Source: Methylobacteriaceae bacterium (lineage in GTDB: Bacteria > Pseudomonadota > Alphaproteobacteria > Rhizobiales > Beijerinckiaceae). From it: a stretch of 32,033 bases of DNA. Location: positions 1 to 32,033 of the forward strand of contig JAFAME010000179.1 of the NCBI GenBank assembly GCA_019233695.1, given 5' to 3'. The translations under genes and the position numbers were made by a program. Below the pieces are notes generated by a model that saw nothing but the letters and a program-made list of their open reading frames with translations, did no database searches and was not told where the DNA came from. Numbering within the stretch: the stretch's first letter is position 1; each line of letters begins with the position of its first letter. Positions 1 to 7,943 of this stretch are shown here, piece by piece.

Positions 1-581
1 GGATCGTTCCACGCCGCGCCGGTCGTGCCGGTCATGTTGGCGAAGATCTCGGCGTTCGGATTGACGTATTTGACGCCTTGCGCGTAGCCGCAGCCGAATC
101 GGCGGATCAGCGGGATGTCCATGCCGCCGACGAAGCCGAACTTGCCGGTCTTGGATGCCTTGGCGGCAAGGACGCCCACGAGGAAGGAGCCCTCGTGCTC
201 CTTGAACACCACAGACTGCACGTTCGGAAGATCGACGACCATGTCGATGATCGTGAACCGCGTCTTGGGAAATTCGGGCGCAACGACCTGCAGCGCCGAG
301 GCCCATGAGAACCCGGGGATGACGATCGGATCGAACCCGTCGCGGGCGAAGCGGCGCAACGCCTGCTCGCGCTGAGCATCGGTCTGCGGCTCGAAATCGC
401 GGAAATCGATGCCGGTCTTGGCCTTGAAGGCCAGGGCACCGTTGTAGGCGGCCTCGTTGAACGACTTGTCGAACCGGTGCCCCAGATCGTAGATCACGGC
501 CGGCTTCAGATCGGCGGCAGGCGCCGCGACTGCCGCGAACGCGCTCACGGCCAGCGCGAGGCCTAACTGCTTGAACGCCAT
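1..581 (-). CDS. BMP-family ABC transporter substrate-binding protein (5' part, runs off window)
   Basis: This is the N-terminal 193 residues of a periplasmic binding protein of the basic membrane protein (BMP/PnrA-like) family, which normally delivers nucleosides or related small molecules to an ABC importer. The ATG at 581 follows a GGGGAG ribosome site. The first ~23 residues form a short signal peptide (MAFKQLGLALAVSAFAAVAA). The mature start (AVIYDLGHRFDKSFNEAAY), the PIVIPGFSWASALQ strand, the EHEGSFLVGVLAA block and the GFVGGMDIPLI block are the usual lobe-I landmarks of the family. The frame is open to the left edge, so the second lobe and any permease or ATPase genes lie outside the window. 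The gene downstream of GST is on the same strand but separated by 126 bases, so it probably has its own promoter. Family is confident; the ligand is not known. Confidence 0.88.
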   Translation of the reverse strand, partial: MAFKQLGLALAVSAFAAVAAPAADLKPAVIYDLGHRFDKSFNEAAYNGALAFKAKTGIDFRDFEPQTDAQREQALRRFARDGFDPIVIPGFSWASALQVVAPEFPKTRFTIIDMVVDLPNVQSVVFKEHEGSFLVGVLAAKASKTGKFGFVGGMDIPLIRRFGCGYAQGVKYVNPNAEIFANMTGTTGAAWND

Positions 582-625
582 TTTTTGTCTCCCCGATCGG
601 CCCCGCGCGGCGGGGCGATGGGGGA

Positions 626-655
626 ACTATGTCACCGCGCCAGATGGCTTTTCAA
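626..655 (-). promoter_or_regulatory. Possible sigma70-type promoter for the BMP gene
   Basis: On the minus strand TTGAAA (650-655) and CATAGT (626-631) are separated by 18 bases, with the BMP start codon about 45 bases further on. A GC hairpin, GCCCCGC with loop GCG and GCGGGGC (600-616), would lie in the leader of this transcript, just before the GGGGAG ribosome site. It is a consensus-based guess only. Confidence 0.3.
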
Positions 656-707
656 GCTCACAATTGGAGGCCGAAGCATCGGCTGCACGCTGCGGCCATG
701 CCGCACC

Positions 708-1370
708 TCATGCCGCCTTGAGCATCGCGGCAGCAAAGCACCCGTTCTGGCGCCGCAGAAAGGCTTCGAGGCGAGAGGGATAGTCGGCGGCTGTCGCGCC
801 CTTGACGGACGGCCGCTCCGCAAGCGCCGAGCGCCAGCGAACGACACGTGGCACATCGGCAAACGTGCCGAGATCAAAATGCCGGTCGAACACATCGAAA
901 TACCTGAACACCGGCCCGAAGACCGCATCGACAAGGCAGAAGCGCTCGCCGGCGAAATAGGAACCGGCGCCGAGTGCGGTCTCGATGCGCCCGAATTTCT
1001 CCGCCACGAGCTTGCGCTTGGCTTCGAATGCCGACACGTCCGCTGTGGTCTCGATCACCCAAATGTCCTGCAGGACCGAAGATCCGAATTCGATCCAGGC
1101 GCGGTGGCGCGCGCGAACCAGCGGATCGGCCGGATGAAGCGGATGTGGCTGCGTTTCCTCCAGATATTCGAGGATGGCCGCGGATTCGAAGATCACGTCA
1201 TCGCCAACCTTCAGCAGTGGCACTTTGCCGAGCGGCGACATCCTCCTGAACCAGTCTGGGGGGTCGGCGAGGTCAACTGTGAGCCGCTCGAACCGAACAT
1301 TCTTTTCGGTGAGCGCGATGACCGCGCGTTGGACGTAGGGACAAAGATGGTGGCTGACCAGGGTGAGCAT
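708..1370 (-). CDS. Glutathione S-transferase family protein
   Basis: A 220-residue two-domain GST, presumably a cytosolic glutathione-dependent transferase or thiol reductase. Residues 1-80 are a thioredoxin-like domain starting MLTLVSHHLCPYVQR. Cys10 in CPYV is placed like the catalytic cysteine of omega-like and other Cys-type GSTs. MSPLGKVPLLKVGD holds the cis-proline, and ESAAILEYLEE is the glutathione gamma-glutamyl-binding motif. The rest is the alpha-helical C-terminal domain. The frame continues upstream, but the ATG at 1370 was chosen because the GST fold begins there and GGAGGG lies 5-8 bases ahead. The gene is divergent from a MarR gene and shares operator-like palindromes with it, so it is probably the MarR target, induced by an electrophile or phenolic compound (inference). 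The substrate is unknown. Confidence 0.92.
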   Translation of the reverse strand: MLTLVSHHLCPYVQRAVIALTEKNVRFERLTVDLADPPDWFRRMSPLGKVPLLKVGDDVIFESAAILEYLEETQPHPLHPADPLVRARHRAWIEFGSSVLQDIWVIETTADVSAFEAKRKLVAEKFGRIETALGAGSYFAGERFCLVDAVFGPVFRYFDVFDRHFDLGTFADVPRVVRWRSALAERPSVKGATAADYPSRLEAFLRRQNGCFAAAMLKAA

Positions 1371-1400
1371 ATGCCCTCCGCTTGCGGGTCGCTCAGATAG

Positions 1401-1440
1401 ATGCATTTGCATATATAGACTCAAATCAATGCATTTGCAA
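1401..1440 (-). promoter_or_regulatory. GST promoter with two MarR-type operator palindromes
   Basis: Two direct copies of ATGCATTTGCA occur at 1401-1411 and 1429-1439. The first extends to a perfect inverted repeat, ATGCA-TT-TGCAT (1401-1412). The second is TGCA-TT-TGCA with one outer mismatch. On the minus strand a good promoter fits exactly between them: TTGCAA (1435-1440), a 17-base spacer and TATATA (1412-1417), leading to GST. One palindrome covers the -35 box and the other abuts the -10 box, so binding there would block GST transcription and probably also marR. The sites are seen directly; the regulator assignment is inference from the divergent arrangement. Confidence 0.65.
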
Positions 1441-1453
1441 GGATCCTGACTTG

Positions 1454-1945
1454 ATGCCGGAAACAAGCACGGAGTCCGTGCACCTCGAACCCTCCGAAGC
1501 AGTGGTCCATGCCTGGACAAGGCTCAACCGCGCCCAACACTTCCTCCTCGACCATATCGAGGAGGACCTGAAGTGCGCGGGCCTTCCTCCTCTCATCTGG
1601 TATGACGCACTCTTGGAGCTCTGGCGCGCCAAGGATCACCGCTTGCGGCAGGTAGACCTCGAGCAGCGCATGCTTTTCCCGCAGTACAGCATTTCGCGCC
1701 TCGTAGACCGGCTCCAGGATCAGGGCCTCGTGCGGCGCGAACGAAGCAAGGAAGACGCAAGGGCCTATTGGATCATGCCGACGCAGGCGGGCCTGGCCCT
1801 GCGCGAACGCATGTGGCCCGTCTATGCCGACGCAATTGCCAGGCATGTGGGGGGCCGTCTGTCGGAATCCGAGGCGAGGTTGGTGGCAAGGCTATTGGGG
1901 CGCTTGTATGCCGAAGTGAGCGATGTCGGCGGCGCCCGAGCCTAG
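1454..1945 (+). CDS. MarR-family transcriptional regulator
   Basis: A 163-residue winged-helix repressor. The MarR core is clear: WYDALLELWRAKDHRLRQVDL, then the recognition region SISRLVDRLQDQGLVRRERS, then the wing KEDARAYWIMPTQAGLALRE, and a C-terminal dimerisation helix. The ATG at 1454 was chosen over an in-frame upstream start because it gives the normal N-terminus and follows AAGGA. The gene is divergent from a GST gene, the usual layout where a MarR protein represses its neighbour and itself until a ligand releases it. Ligand-binding residues cannot be predicted. It converges on recN, whose stop lies 30 bases downstream. Confidence 0.92.
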   Translation: MPETSTESVHLEPSEAVVHAWTRLNRAQHFLLDHIEEDLKCAGLPPLIWYDALLELWRAKDHRLRQVDLEQRMLFPQYSISRLVDRLQDQGLVRRERSKEDARAYWIMPTQAGLALRERMWPVYADAIARHVGGRLSESEARLVARLLGRLYAEVSDVGGARA

Positions 1946-1975
1946 GCGGCTGCGTTTGCAAGCCGTGGTCGCGTG

Positions 1976-3643
1976 CTATACCCCCTCGATCAAGCGCCGG
2001 GCCGCCGCCCGTGCCTCCTTGGTGATTGTGGCGCCCGCCAACATGCGGGCGATCTCTTCGCGTCTCGACTCCGGATCGAGCAACGCCACAGATGTTGCGA
2101 CCCGCTCGCCCTCCCCGGCCGGCTCCTTGGCGATGCGCAGATGGGTCATGGCCCGGGCCGCAACCTGCGGCGCGTGAGTGACGGCGAGCACCTGCACGCG
2201 CCGTGCCAGTCGATCGAGGCGCTGGCCGATGGCATCGGCAACCGCTCCACCCACTCCGGTGTCGATCTCGTCGAACACCAGCGTCGGCGCCGAGCCGCGG
2301 TCGGCGAGCACCACCTTCAGCGCCAGCATGAAGCGCGCGAGCTCGCCGCCAGAGGCGACCTTGGTCAGCGGGCCCGGCCGAGTGCCGGGGTTGGTGGTCA
2401 CCCAGAATTCGACGCGATCGGTGCCGCCCGACGTCGGCTGCGCCGGATTGGAGGCAATCTGCGTGAGGAAACGCGCCCGCTCAAGCTTGAGGGGACCGAG
2501 CTCCGCGTTGACCGCCGCGTCGAGCTCAGCCGCAGCGCCCCGGCGCGCCGCGGTTAGGCCTTCGGCTGCCGCCTCGTAGGCCGCGCGGCGCGCCGCCACA
2601 TCGGCGGCGAGCTTGGCGAGCTGTGCTTCTCCGGCATCAAGCGCCGCGAGCTCATCGGCAAAACGCTGGGCGAGGGCTGGAAGCTCGGCGACAGGCACGG
2701 AATGCTTGCGGCTCGCCCCGCGCAGCGCGAAGAGCCGCTCTTCGATCCGGTCAAGTTCCCTCGGATCGAAGTCCGCCTGGCGCAGCGCCTGGTCGAGAGC
2801 CACCTGCGCGACATCAATTGCCGCCAGCGCCTCGTTGAGGGCGCGCGCAGCCGGCACGATCAGGTGCGGCGCCTGGGAAGCGCGCCGCTCCAGCCGACGT
2901 AACACGGCGCCGAGGGCGGGACCCGGCGCGGCCTCTCCGGCGACGGCCTCATGGGCCTCTCGGAGATCGCCGGCAACCTTCTCCACCGCCATCATGGCGG
3001 CGCGCTGATTGGCGAGCTCCGTCTCCTCGCTAATCTGCGGTGCCAGCTGCGACAGCTCGGCATGGGCGTGGCGCAGATAGTCGGCCTCGCTGCGGGCCTT
3101 CTCGAGCCGCGCCTGTTCGGCCGCAAGATCGGCCTCGACGGCGCGCCAGGCACGATAGGCCGCCTGAACCGTCTCGACCTGCGCCTCCAGGCGGCCGAAG
3201 GCGTCGAGCAGCGCGCGATGCACGGCAGGCTCGACGAGCGCCCGGTCGTCGTGCTGGCCATGAATCTCGACGAGCGCGCTGCCGATCGAGCGCAGCGCCT
3301 GGGCGCTCACCGGCGCATCGTTGACATAGGCGCGCGTGCGGCCGTCGGCGGCCTGGACGCGGCGCAGAATGAGATCGCCGTCGGCGTCGAGCTCATGATC
3401 TTGCAGGACGGTGCGCACCGGATGGTCCGCCGGCGTATCGAAGACGGCGGTCACCTGTCCTTGCGATTGTCCATGGCGCACCAGCGAGCCGTCGCCGCGC
3501 GCACCAAGGGCGAGGGAAAAGGCGTCGAGCAGGATCGACTTGCCGGCGCCGGTCTCGCCGGTCAGCACCGTAAGGCCCGAGCCAAGCTCAAGATCAAGGC
3601 GTTCGATGAGAACGATGTCGCGGATCGCGAGCTGAACCAGCAT
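1976..3643 (-). CDS. recN: DNA repair protein RecN
   Basis: A 555-residue SMC-like ATPase for double-strand break repair, a normal length for RecN. The Walker A motif GETGAGKS is at residues 29-36, close to the N-terminus. The centre (about 150-380) is Ala/Glu/Arg-rich coiled coil. The ABC signature SGGE (431-434) and Walker B TLVFDEID (454-461) follow, then DTGVGG and the VLAVTHAPQVAARA block near 485-498. The start at 3643 (ATG) gives the canonical MLVQLAIRDIVLIERLDLEL opening. It lies 24 bases downstream of bamD and is probably co-transcribed with it. In many Rhizobiales ligA follows recN; here the next gene is the unrelated, convergent marR. Confidence 0.97.
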   Translation of the reverse strand: MLVQLAIRDIVLIERLDLELGSGLTVLTGETGAGKSILLDAFSLALGARGDGSLVRHGQSQGQVTAVFDTPADHPVRTVLQDHELDADGDLILRRVQAADGRTRAYVNDAPVSAQALRSIGSALVEIHGQHDDRALVEPAVHRALLDAFGRLEAQVETVQAAYRAWRAVEADLAAEQARLEKARSEADYLRHAHAELSQLAPQISEETELANQRAAMMAVEKVAGDLREAHEAVAGEAAPGPALGAVLRRLERRASQAPHLIVPAARALNEALAAIDVAQVALDQALRQADFDPRELDRIEERLFALRGASRKHSVPVAELPALAQRFADELAALDAGEAQLAKLAADVAARRAAYEAAAEGLTAARRGAAAELDAAVNAELGPLKLERARFLTQIASNPAQPTSGGTDRVEFWVTTNPGTRPGPLTKVASGGELARFMLALKVVLADRGSAPTLVFDEIDTGVGGAVADAIGQRLDRLARRVQVLAVTHAPQVAARAMTHLRIAKEPAGEGERVATSVALLDPESRREEIARMLAGATITKEARAAARRLIEGV

Positions 3644-3667
3644 CGGGCCGCGCCAGGACCGCCACGA

Positions 3668-4570
3668 TCAGGAAAGCCCGATGCGCTTGAACGCCTTGGA
3701 AATCCAGGAGCCTTCGTCTTCGCGAGGCTCGAGGCCGCCGGTCTTGAGAAGGTCGTAGGCGTCCTTGTACCACTGGCTGTCGGGGAAGTTGTGGCCGAGG
3801 ATCGCGGCTGCGGTCTGCGCCTCGTTGGTGATACCGAGCGCCATGTAGGCCTCCGTCAGGCGCTCCAGCGCCTCTTCGGTGTGCCGCGTGTTTTGGTATT
3901 TGGCGAGCACTTCGCGAAAGCGGTTGATGGCTCCCACATAGTTCTGGCGGGCGAGATAGTGCCGGCCGATCGACATCTCCTTGCCGGCAAGCTGGTCGCG
4001 CGTCACCTGGATCTTGAACTTCGCATCGTCAGCGTATTCGGATTTCGGATACTTGTTGACGAGATCGGTGAAGGCTTCGAGCGCCTTTTCCGTTCGCTCC
4101 TGATCGCGTGAGACATCGGGGATCTGGTCGTAGTTGGCCATGCCGACGAGATAGAGCGCGTAGGCAGCATCCGAATCAGCGGGGTAAAGCGAGACGTAGC
4201 GCTTGCCGGATTCGATGGCGTCATCGTACTTGCCGCCCATGTAGTTGGCATAGGTTGACATCAACAGGCCCTTCTTCGACCAGTCGGTCGAGGGGAACTG
4301 TTTTTCGATCGCGGAGAATTTCTTGGCTGCCCCTTCCCCGTCGCGGTTGCGCAGGCGCGCCAAGCCCTGGTCGTAGAGCGTCTCCGGCGGATTGTTCGGC
4401 AGGATCTTGGTTTCGTACTTCTCTGGACCGAAGGGATTGAGGCTGCCGAGGGTCGAACAGGCGGCAATCGGGGCAAAGAGGATCAGGGCGGCCGCGATCC
4501 TGCCGACCAAGGCTGCCGTCCCATGCAAGCGGCTCCCGGAAGAAACAGCGGCGAAACTGGCAAACGTCAT
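3668..4570 (-). CDS. bamD: Outer membrane assembly lipoprotein BamD
   Basis: A 300-residue lipoprotein of the BAM complex, which inserts beta-barrel proteins in the outer membrane. A hydrophobic signal ends in a lipobox, IAAC, giving lipidated Cys38. TPR-type helical repeats follow: LYDQGLARLRNRDGEGAAKK, then YANYMGGKYDDAIESGKRYV, then ALYLVGMANYDQIPDVSRDQ with the conserved YDQIPD...RDQ patch, then the AEYADDA/FREVLAKYQNT repeats. The ATG at 4570 was preferred; the longer frame begins with a TTG at 4609 and adds only 13 unconserved residues. The order lpxC-bamD-recN after the dcw cluster is the normal alphaproteobacterial one. It ends 24 bases before recN. Confidence 0.95.
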   Translation of the reverse strand: MTFASFAAVSSGSRLHGTAALVGRIAAALILFAPIAACSTLGSLNPFGPEKYETKILPNNPPETLYDQGLARLRNRDGEGAAKKFSAIEKQFPSTDWSKKGLLMSTYANYMGGKYDDAIESGKRYVSLYPADSDAAYALYLVGMANYDQIPDVSRDQERTEKALEAFTDLVNKYPKSEYADDAKFKIQVTRDQLAGKEMSIGRHYLARQNYVGAINRFREVLAKYQNTRHTEEALERLTEAYMALGITNEAQTAAAILGHNFPDSQWYKDAYDLLKTGGLEPREDEGSWISKAFKRIGLS

Positions 4571-4760
4571 CGGCGAATCCGTCTCCGAGGGACCAGGGGA
4601 CAAGGACAACCGGCCCTGCCCAGATCACCCCTAGCTTTTGGCGCACCCCGGCCCTCATCGGCACCCTGCGGCGGCGGAGCAACGAAATAGATCAAATGTG
4701 GCGTGATCGTGCTCACGAATCGCTGAGTGCGCTTTTCCCTCGACCGCTGCAACGATGTCA

Positions 4761-4781
4761 CGCTTTTCCTAACGAAAAGCG
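4761..4781 (-). terminator. Hairpin between lpxC and bamD
   Basis: CGCTTTTC (4761-4768) and GAAAAGCG (4774-4781) form a perfect 8-base-pair stem with a 5-base loop, about 80 bases after the lpxC stop. No run of U follows on either strand, so it may be an attenuator or protein site rather than a full terminator. The remaining bases between bamD and lpxC show no further gene. Confidence 0.35.
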
Positions 4782-4859
4782 CTGCGTGTGCACATAGTGC
4801 GGCGCCCGGCCGCCCACCAAATCCTGCCGCTGTGGAGGGCTCAGTTCCGTGTGGCGGGC

Positions 4860-5810
4860 TCAGTTGGTCTCGGCCGCATAAGCGGGCAAGGCAGCAAGGC
4901 TGAGGCCGGCAAATCCGCCCTCGCGCCGTCGCGGCGCCTCGACCAGCGCATAGGCCGAGCGGTCGGCGAAGAGGGCTTCCAGCACCGCAACGTTGAGCCT
5001 GTGGCCTGAGCAATAGGACCGATAGGCGCCGATGAGCGGCGCACCGGCAAGCGCCAAGTCACCAACCGCGTCGAGCATCTTGTGGCGGACGAACTCGTCG
5101 GGAAAGCGCAATCCCTCCGGATTGAGCACGCGATCATCGTCGAGCGCGACCGAATTTTCCAGAGACGAGCCCAGGGCAAACCCGGCGCGCCACAATTGCT
5201 CCACATCGCGCAGGAAGCCAAACGTTCGGGCTCGCGCCAATTCGCGCCGGAAGGTTGCTGGTTCGAGGAGGATGGCCTTCCTCTGGCGGCCAATGATCTT
5301 GGAAGGAAAGTCGATCTCGACCTCGAGCCGGAGGCCGTGACCGGCCGGACGGAGTTCGGAGAACGCCCGCCCATCCTCGACCCGCACCGACTTTACGATT
5401 CTGATGTAGCGGCGCGTGGCGCCGAGGTCCGAAATGCCGACCTGATCGATGGCGTCGACGAAATCCTGTGCAGAACCGTCCATGATCGGCATCTCGGGGC
5501 CGTCGACCTCGATCAGCGCGTTGTCGACGCCAAGCCCCGAGAGGGCTGCAAGCACATGCTCGACGGTGGCGACGGACGCCCGGTCCGGATCGCCGATGAC
5601 CGTGCACAATCGCGTCGCGGCGACCTCACTCCATCGCGCGTCGATGGAATGGGAGCGACCGTCGTCGAGCCCCGTGCGCACGAAGGAAATGCCAGTATTG
5701 GCATCCGACGGATGAAGGACAATTTGGACCGGAGCATTGGAGTGGACGCCCCGACCGGAGAGCACCGCACGTTCACACAGCGTCGTCTGTCTTCCCGGCT
5801 TCATGCCCAT
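4860..5810 (-). CDS. lpxC: UDP-3-O-acyl-N-acetylglucosamine deacetylase LpxC
   Basis: A 316-residue zinc deacetylase that catalyses the committed step of lipid A synthesis. Both LpxC domains are present, opening RQTTLCERAVLSGRGVHS. The catalytic Glu84 and zinc ligand His85 lie in VEHVLAALSGLGVDN. The motif FPSKIIG and TFGFLRDVEQL follow, zinc ligands His243 and Asp247 sit in RHKMLDAVGDLAL, and the general-base His270 in SGHRLN. The frame can start at a GTG (5849), ATG 5810 or ATG 5804. The last two sit directly before the conserved domain; 5810 is chosen and the choice is uncertain by a few residues. It lies downstream of ftsZ beyond a hairpin and a ~300-base gap, so it probably has its own promoter. 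Confidence 0.95.
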   Translation of the reverse strand: MGMKPGRQTTLCERAVLSGRGVHSNAPVQIVLHPSDANTGISFVRTGLDDGRSHSIDARWSEVAATRLCTVIGDPDRASVATVEHVLAALSGLGVDNALIEVDGPEMPIMDGSAQDFVDAIDQVGISDLGATRRYIRIVKSVRVEDGRAFSELRPAGHGLRLEVEIDFPSKIIGRQRKAILLEPATFRRELARARTFGFLRDVEQLWRAGFALGSSLENSVALDDDRVLNPEGLRFPDEFVRHKMLDAVGDLALAGAPLIGAYRSYCSGHRLNVAVLEALFADRSAYALVEAPRRREGGFAGLSLAALPAYAAETN

Positions 5811-6035
5811 CCCGTTCAATGCGAACCCTTGATCGCCGATTTCCGGCACTGAGGGTTTCGTCCCCAGCTAACTCGCCACCGCCACGGACCCGCCCTGCTT
5901 TCGCCCCCTGGCGATTGCATTCGACGGAAATTGAGTTCGAATTTCCTCCCCTCGAATCCGATCGCGGTACGCAAATCGACTTAGCAAGGGTACGCTGCAA
6001 AGCCGGCTCCGCCAAATCACGCTTTCTTACGCTCT

Positions 6036-6070
6036 GTTACAAATCAGCCGCTTTTGCTGCACAATTTGTG
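6036..6070 (-). promoter_or_regulatory. Possible lpxC promoter with a CACAA-type palindrome
   Basis: The gap 5811-6104 between lpxC and the ftsZ hairpin holds no gene. On the minus strand TTGTGC (6059-6064) and TGTAAC (6036-6041) are 17 bases apart, a weak promoter fit. A perfect palindrome, CACAA-T-TTGTG (6060-6070), overlaps the -35 box and could be an operator. The surrounding DNA is clearly richer in A and T than the genes. If used, the leader would be over 200 bases long. Confidence 0.28.
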
Positions 6071-6104
6071 AGGCGGGACATTAGATAAATTTCAAATGCT
6101 TACG

Positions 6105-6125
6105 CGCCCGGGCGGAACCCGGGCG
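6105..6125 (-). terminator. GC hairpin after ftsZ
   Basis: CGCCCGGG (6105-6112) and CCCGGGCG (6118-6125) form an 8-base-pair perfect stem with a 5-base loop, beginning 34 bases after the ftsZ stop. On the minus strand it is followed by an A/T-rich stretch but not by a clean U run. It probably ends or reduces transcription of the dcw operon before lpxC. Confidence 0.5.
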
Positions 6126-6158
6126 AGAAGCTGTTTCAGCCCGCGCGAGACCTCTGTT

Positions 6159-7841
6159 TCAGCTCGATTGGCGGCGCAGGAAGGCGGGAATTTCGAGCTG
6201 ATCGTCCTCAGCCGGCCGAACCGGGGGCGCCACCCGGCCGTGCTGGTCGAGCGAGGCCTGGGCCGGCCGGGGAGCATGCGGGTGCGTCGCACGTTTGCCA
6301 TATTCGGCGTGCGACGACACGGGCTGCGGCATGCGCGCCGGAGCAGGCTGGGCAGGTTGCATTTGGGGAACCTGCTGGACGGGTGCAGCCACTGTCGCCC
6401 GCGGCGGCAGCTCCTCCTGGCGGCTCATCCCGAAGGCGGCGAGCCGATCGAGCAGCGTGCGCCGCTTTGCTTCGACGGGGTGGGCTTCCGCCGCAGCCTC
6501 GCCGCGCTGGGCGCGGATCTGCTTTTGTGTCTGCGGCGGCAGGTCTTCGAGTTTCGGCAGCCGCTGGGGCCGGATGGGCTGCTCGGCCGCAGGCGGAATG
6601 AATGGACCGGCGGGCGGCGGCTCCGCGGCGTGCGCCGGCTCGACCGGAACCTCGTAGAGGCTCGGCCTCGCCTGCACCGGGCGAATTTCGACGTCATGAT
6701 GCCTTTCGGCCTCGGCGACCGCGTGCGGCTGGGGCGCTGCGGGCGCGCCGGTGTCGATGACGATCGGGGCGCGTTGGGCGGCGAAGTCGGTCTGCCGGGA
6801 CCCGGACTGGGCGCGCAGTTTCTGTGCCGCCTCCGCGATACGCGTCTCGGCGGCGCTGAAATCGCGCATGCCGGCAGGCGTGTCGATGCCCGTCGCCACG
6901 ACCGACACGCGCACGATGCCGTCGAGGCTCTGGTCGAAGGTGGCGCCGAGAATGATGTTGGCGTCGTCGTCGACCTCCTGACGGATACGGCTTGCCGCCT
7001 CGTCGACCTCGTAGAGCGTGAGGTCGTTGCCGCCGGTAATCGAAATCAGGAGGCCGCGGGCCCCCTTCATCGAGGTTTCGTCGAGCAGCGGGTTGGCGAT
7101 GGCGGCCTCCGCCGCCTGGATGGCGCGCTTGTCGCCTGATGCCTCGCCCGTCCCCATCATCGCCTTGCCCATTTCGCGCATGATCGCGCGCACGTCGGCG
7201 AAGTCGAGGTTGATGAGGCCTTCCTTGACCATCAGGTCGGTGATGCAGGCGACGCCCGAATAGAGCACCTGATCGGCCATAGCGAAGGCGTCGGCGAAGG
7301 TCGTCTTCTCGTTGGCGACGCGGAATAGGTTCTGGTTCGGGATGACGATCAACGTGTCGACCGCCTTTTGCAGCTCGCTGATGCCGTTCTCGGCCACGCG
7401 CATGCGCCTCTGCCCCTCGAACTGGAAGGGCTTCGTGACGACGCCGATGGTCAGGATGCCCATATCGCGCGCCGTCCCGGCAATGACCGGGGCCGCACCG
7501 GTGCCCGTGCCGCCGCCCATGCCGGCGGTGATGAAGACCATGTGGGCGCCGGCAAGATGGTCGCGGATCTCGTCGATCGCCTCCTCGGCGGCGGCGCGAC
7601 CGACCTCCGGCTGCGATCCCGCGCCGAGGCCCTCGGTAACCTGCAGCCCCATCTGGATGATGCGCTCGGCCTTCGATGAGGTGAGCGCCTGCGCGTCGGT
7701 ATTGGCGACCACGAAGTCGACCCCCGATAGTCCCGACACGATCATGTTGTTGACGGCATTACCACCGGCGCCGCCGACGCCGCAGACCGTGATGTGCGGC
7801 TTCAGTTCCCTGAGCTCAGGGGCTTTGAGATTGATGGTCAT
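6159..7841 (-). CDS. ftsZ: Cell division protein FtsZ
   Basis: A 560-residue tubulin-like GTPase that forms the division ring. The GTPase core spans about residues 10-320, with the tubulin signature GGGTGTG (109-115), NTDAQAL and the [22 protein letters not shown] region. A Pro/Ala/Gln-rich linker of more than 200 residues follows, as is common in rhizobial FtsZ. Within it two ordered-looking islands stand out, [13 protein letters not shown] (about 427-439) and [15 protein letters not shown] (about 460-474). The last residues, [13 protein letters not shown], are the conserved C-terminal peptide that binds FtsA and other partners. The ATG at 7841 with GAGAGG upstream was chosen over a longer frame reaching 7901. 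It is the last dcw gene before a terminator-like hairpin. Confidence 0.98.
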   Translation of the reverse strand: MTINLKAPELRELKPHITVCGVGGAGGNAVNNMIVSGLSGVDFVVANTDAQALTSSKAERIIQMGLQVTEGLGAGSQPEVGRAAAEEAIDEIRDHLAGAHMVFITAGMGGGTGTGAAPVIAGTARDMGILTIGVVTKPFQFEGQRRMRVAENGISELQKAVDTLIVIPNQNLFRVANEKTTFADAFAMADQVLYSGVACITDLMVKEGLINLDFADVRAIMREMGKAMMGTGEASGDKRAIQAAEAAIANPLLDETSMKGARGLLISITGGNDLTLYEVDEAASRIRQEVDDDANIILGATFDQSLDGIVRVSVVATGIDTPAGMRDFSAAETRIAEAAQKLRAQSGSRQTDFAAQRAPIVIDTGAPAAPQPHAVAEAERHHDVEIRPVQARPSLYEVPVEPAHAAEPPPAGPFIPPAAEQPIRPQRLPKLEDLPPQTQKQIRAQRGEAAAEAHPVEAKRRTLLDRLAAFGMSRQEELPPRATVAAPVQQVPQMQPAQPAPARMPQPVSSHAEYGKRATHPHAPRPAQASLDQHGRVAPPVRPAEDDQLEIPAFLRRQSS

Positions 7842-7943
7842 CGTCTGGCCTCTCGACGTTTGGGCCCGTCGCCGGGACCCGACTGGGTTGGTGTGACGCA
7901 TCGCGGGTTGAGAGCGGCCGCCGCGCCGCTCCAGCCGCGTTAC

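Noticed and set aside
1946-1975. Weak hairpin between the convergent marR and recN genes
   Set aside because: The GGCTGC/GC-A-AGCC stem is short with a bulge and lacks a U run, so it was not called a terminator.
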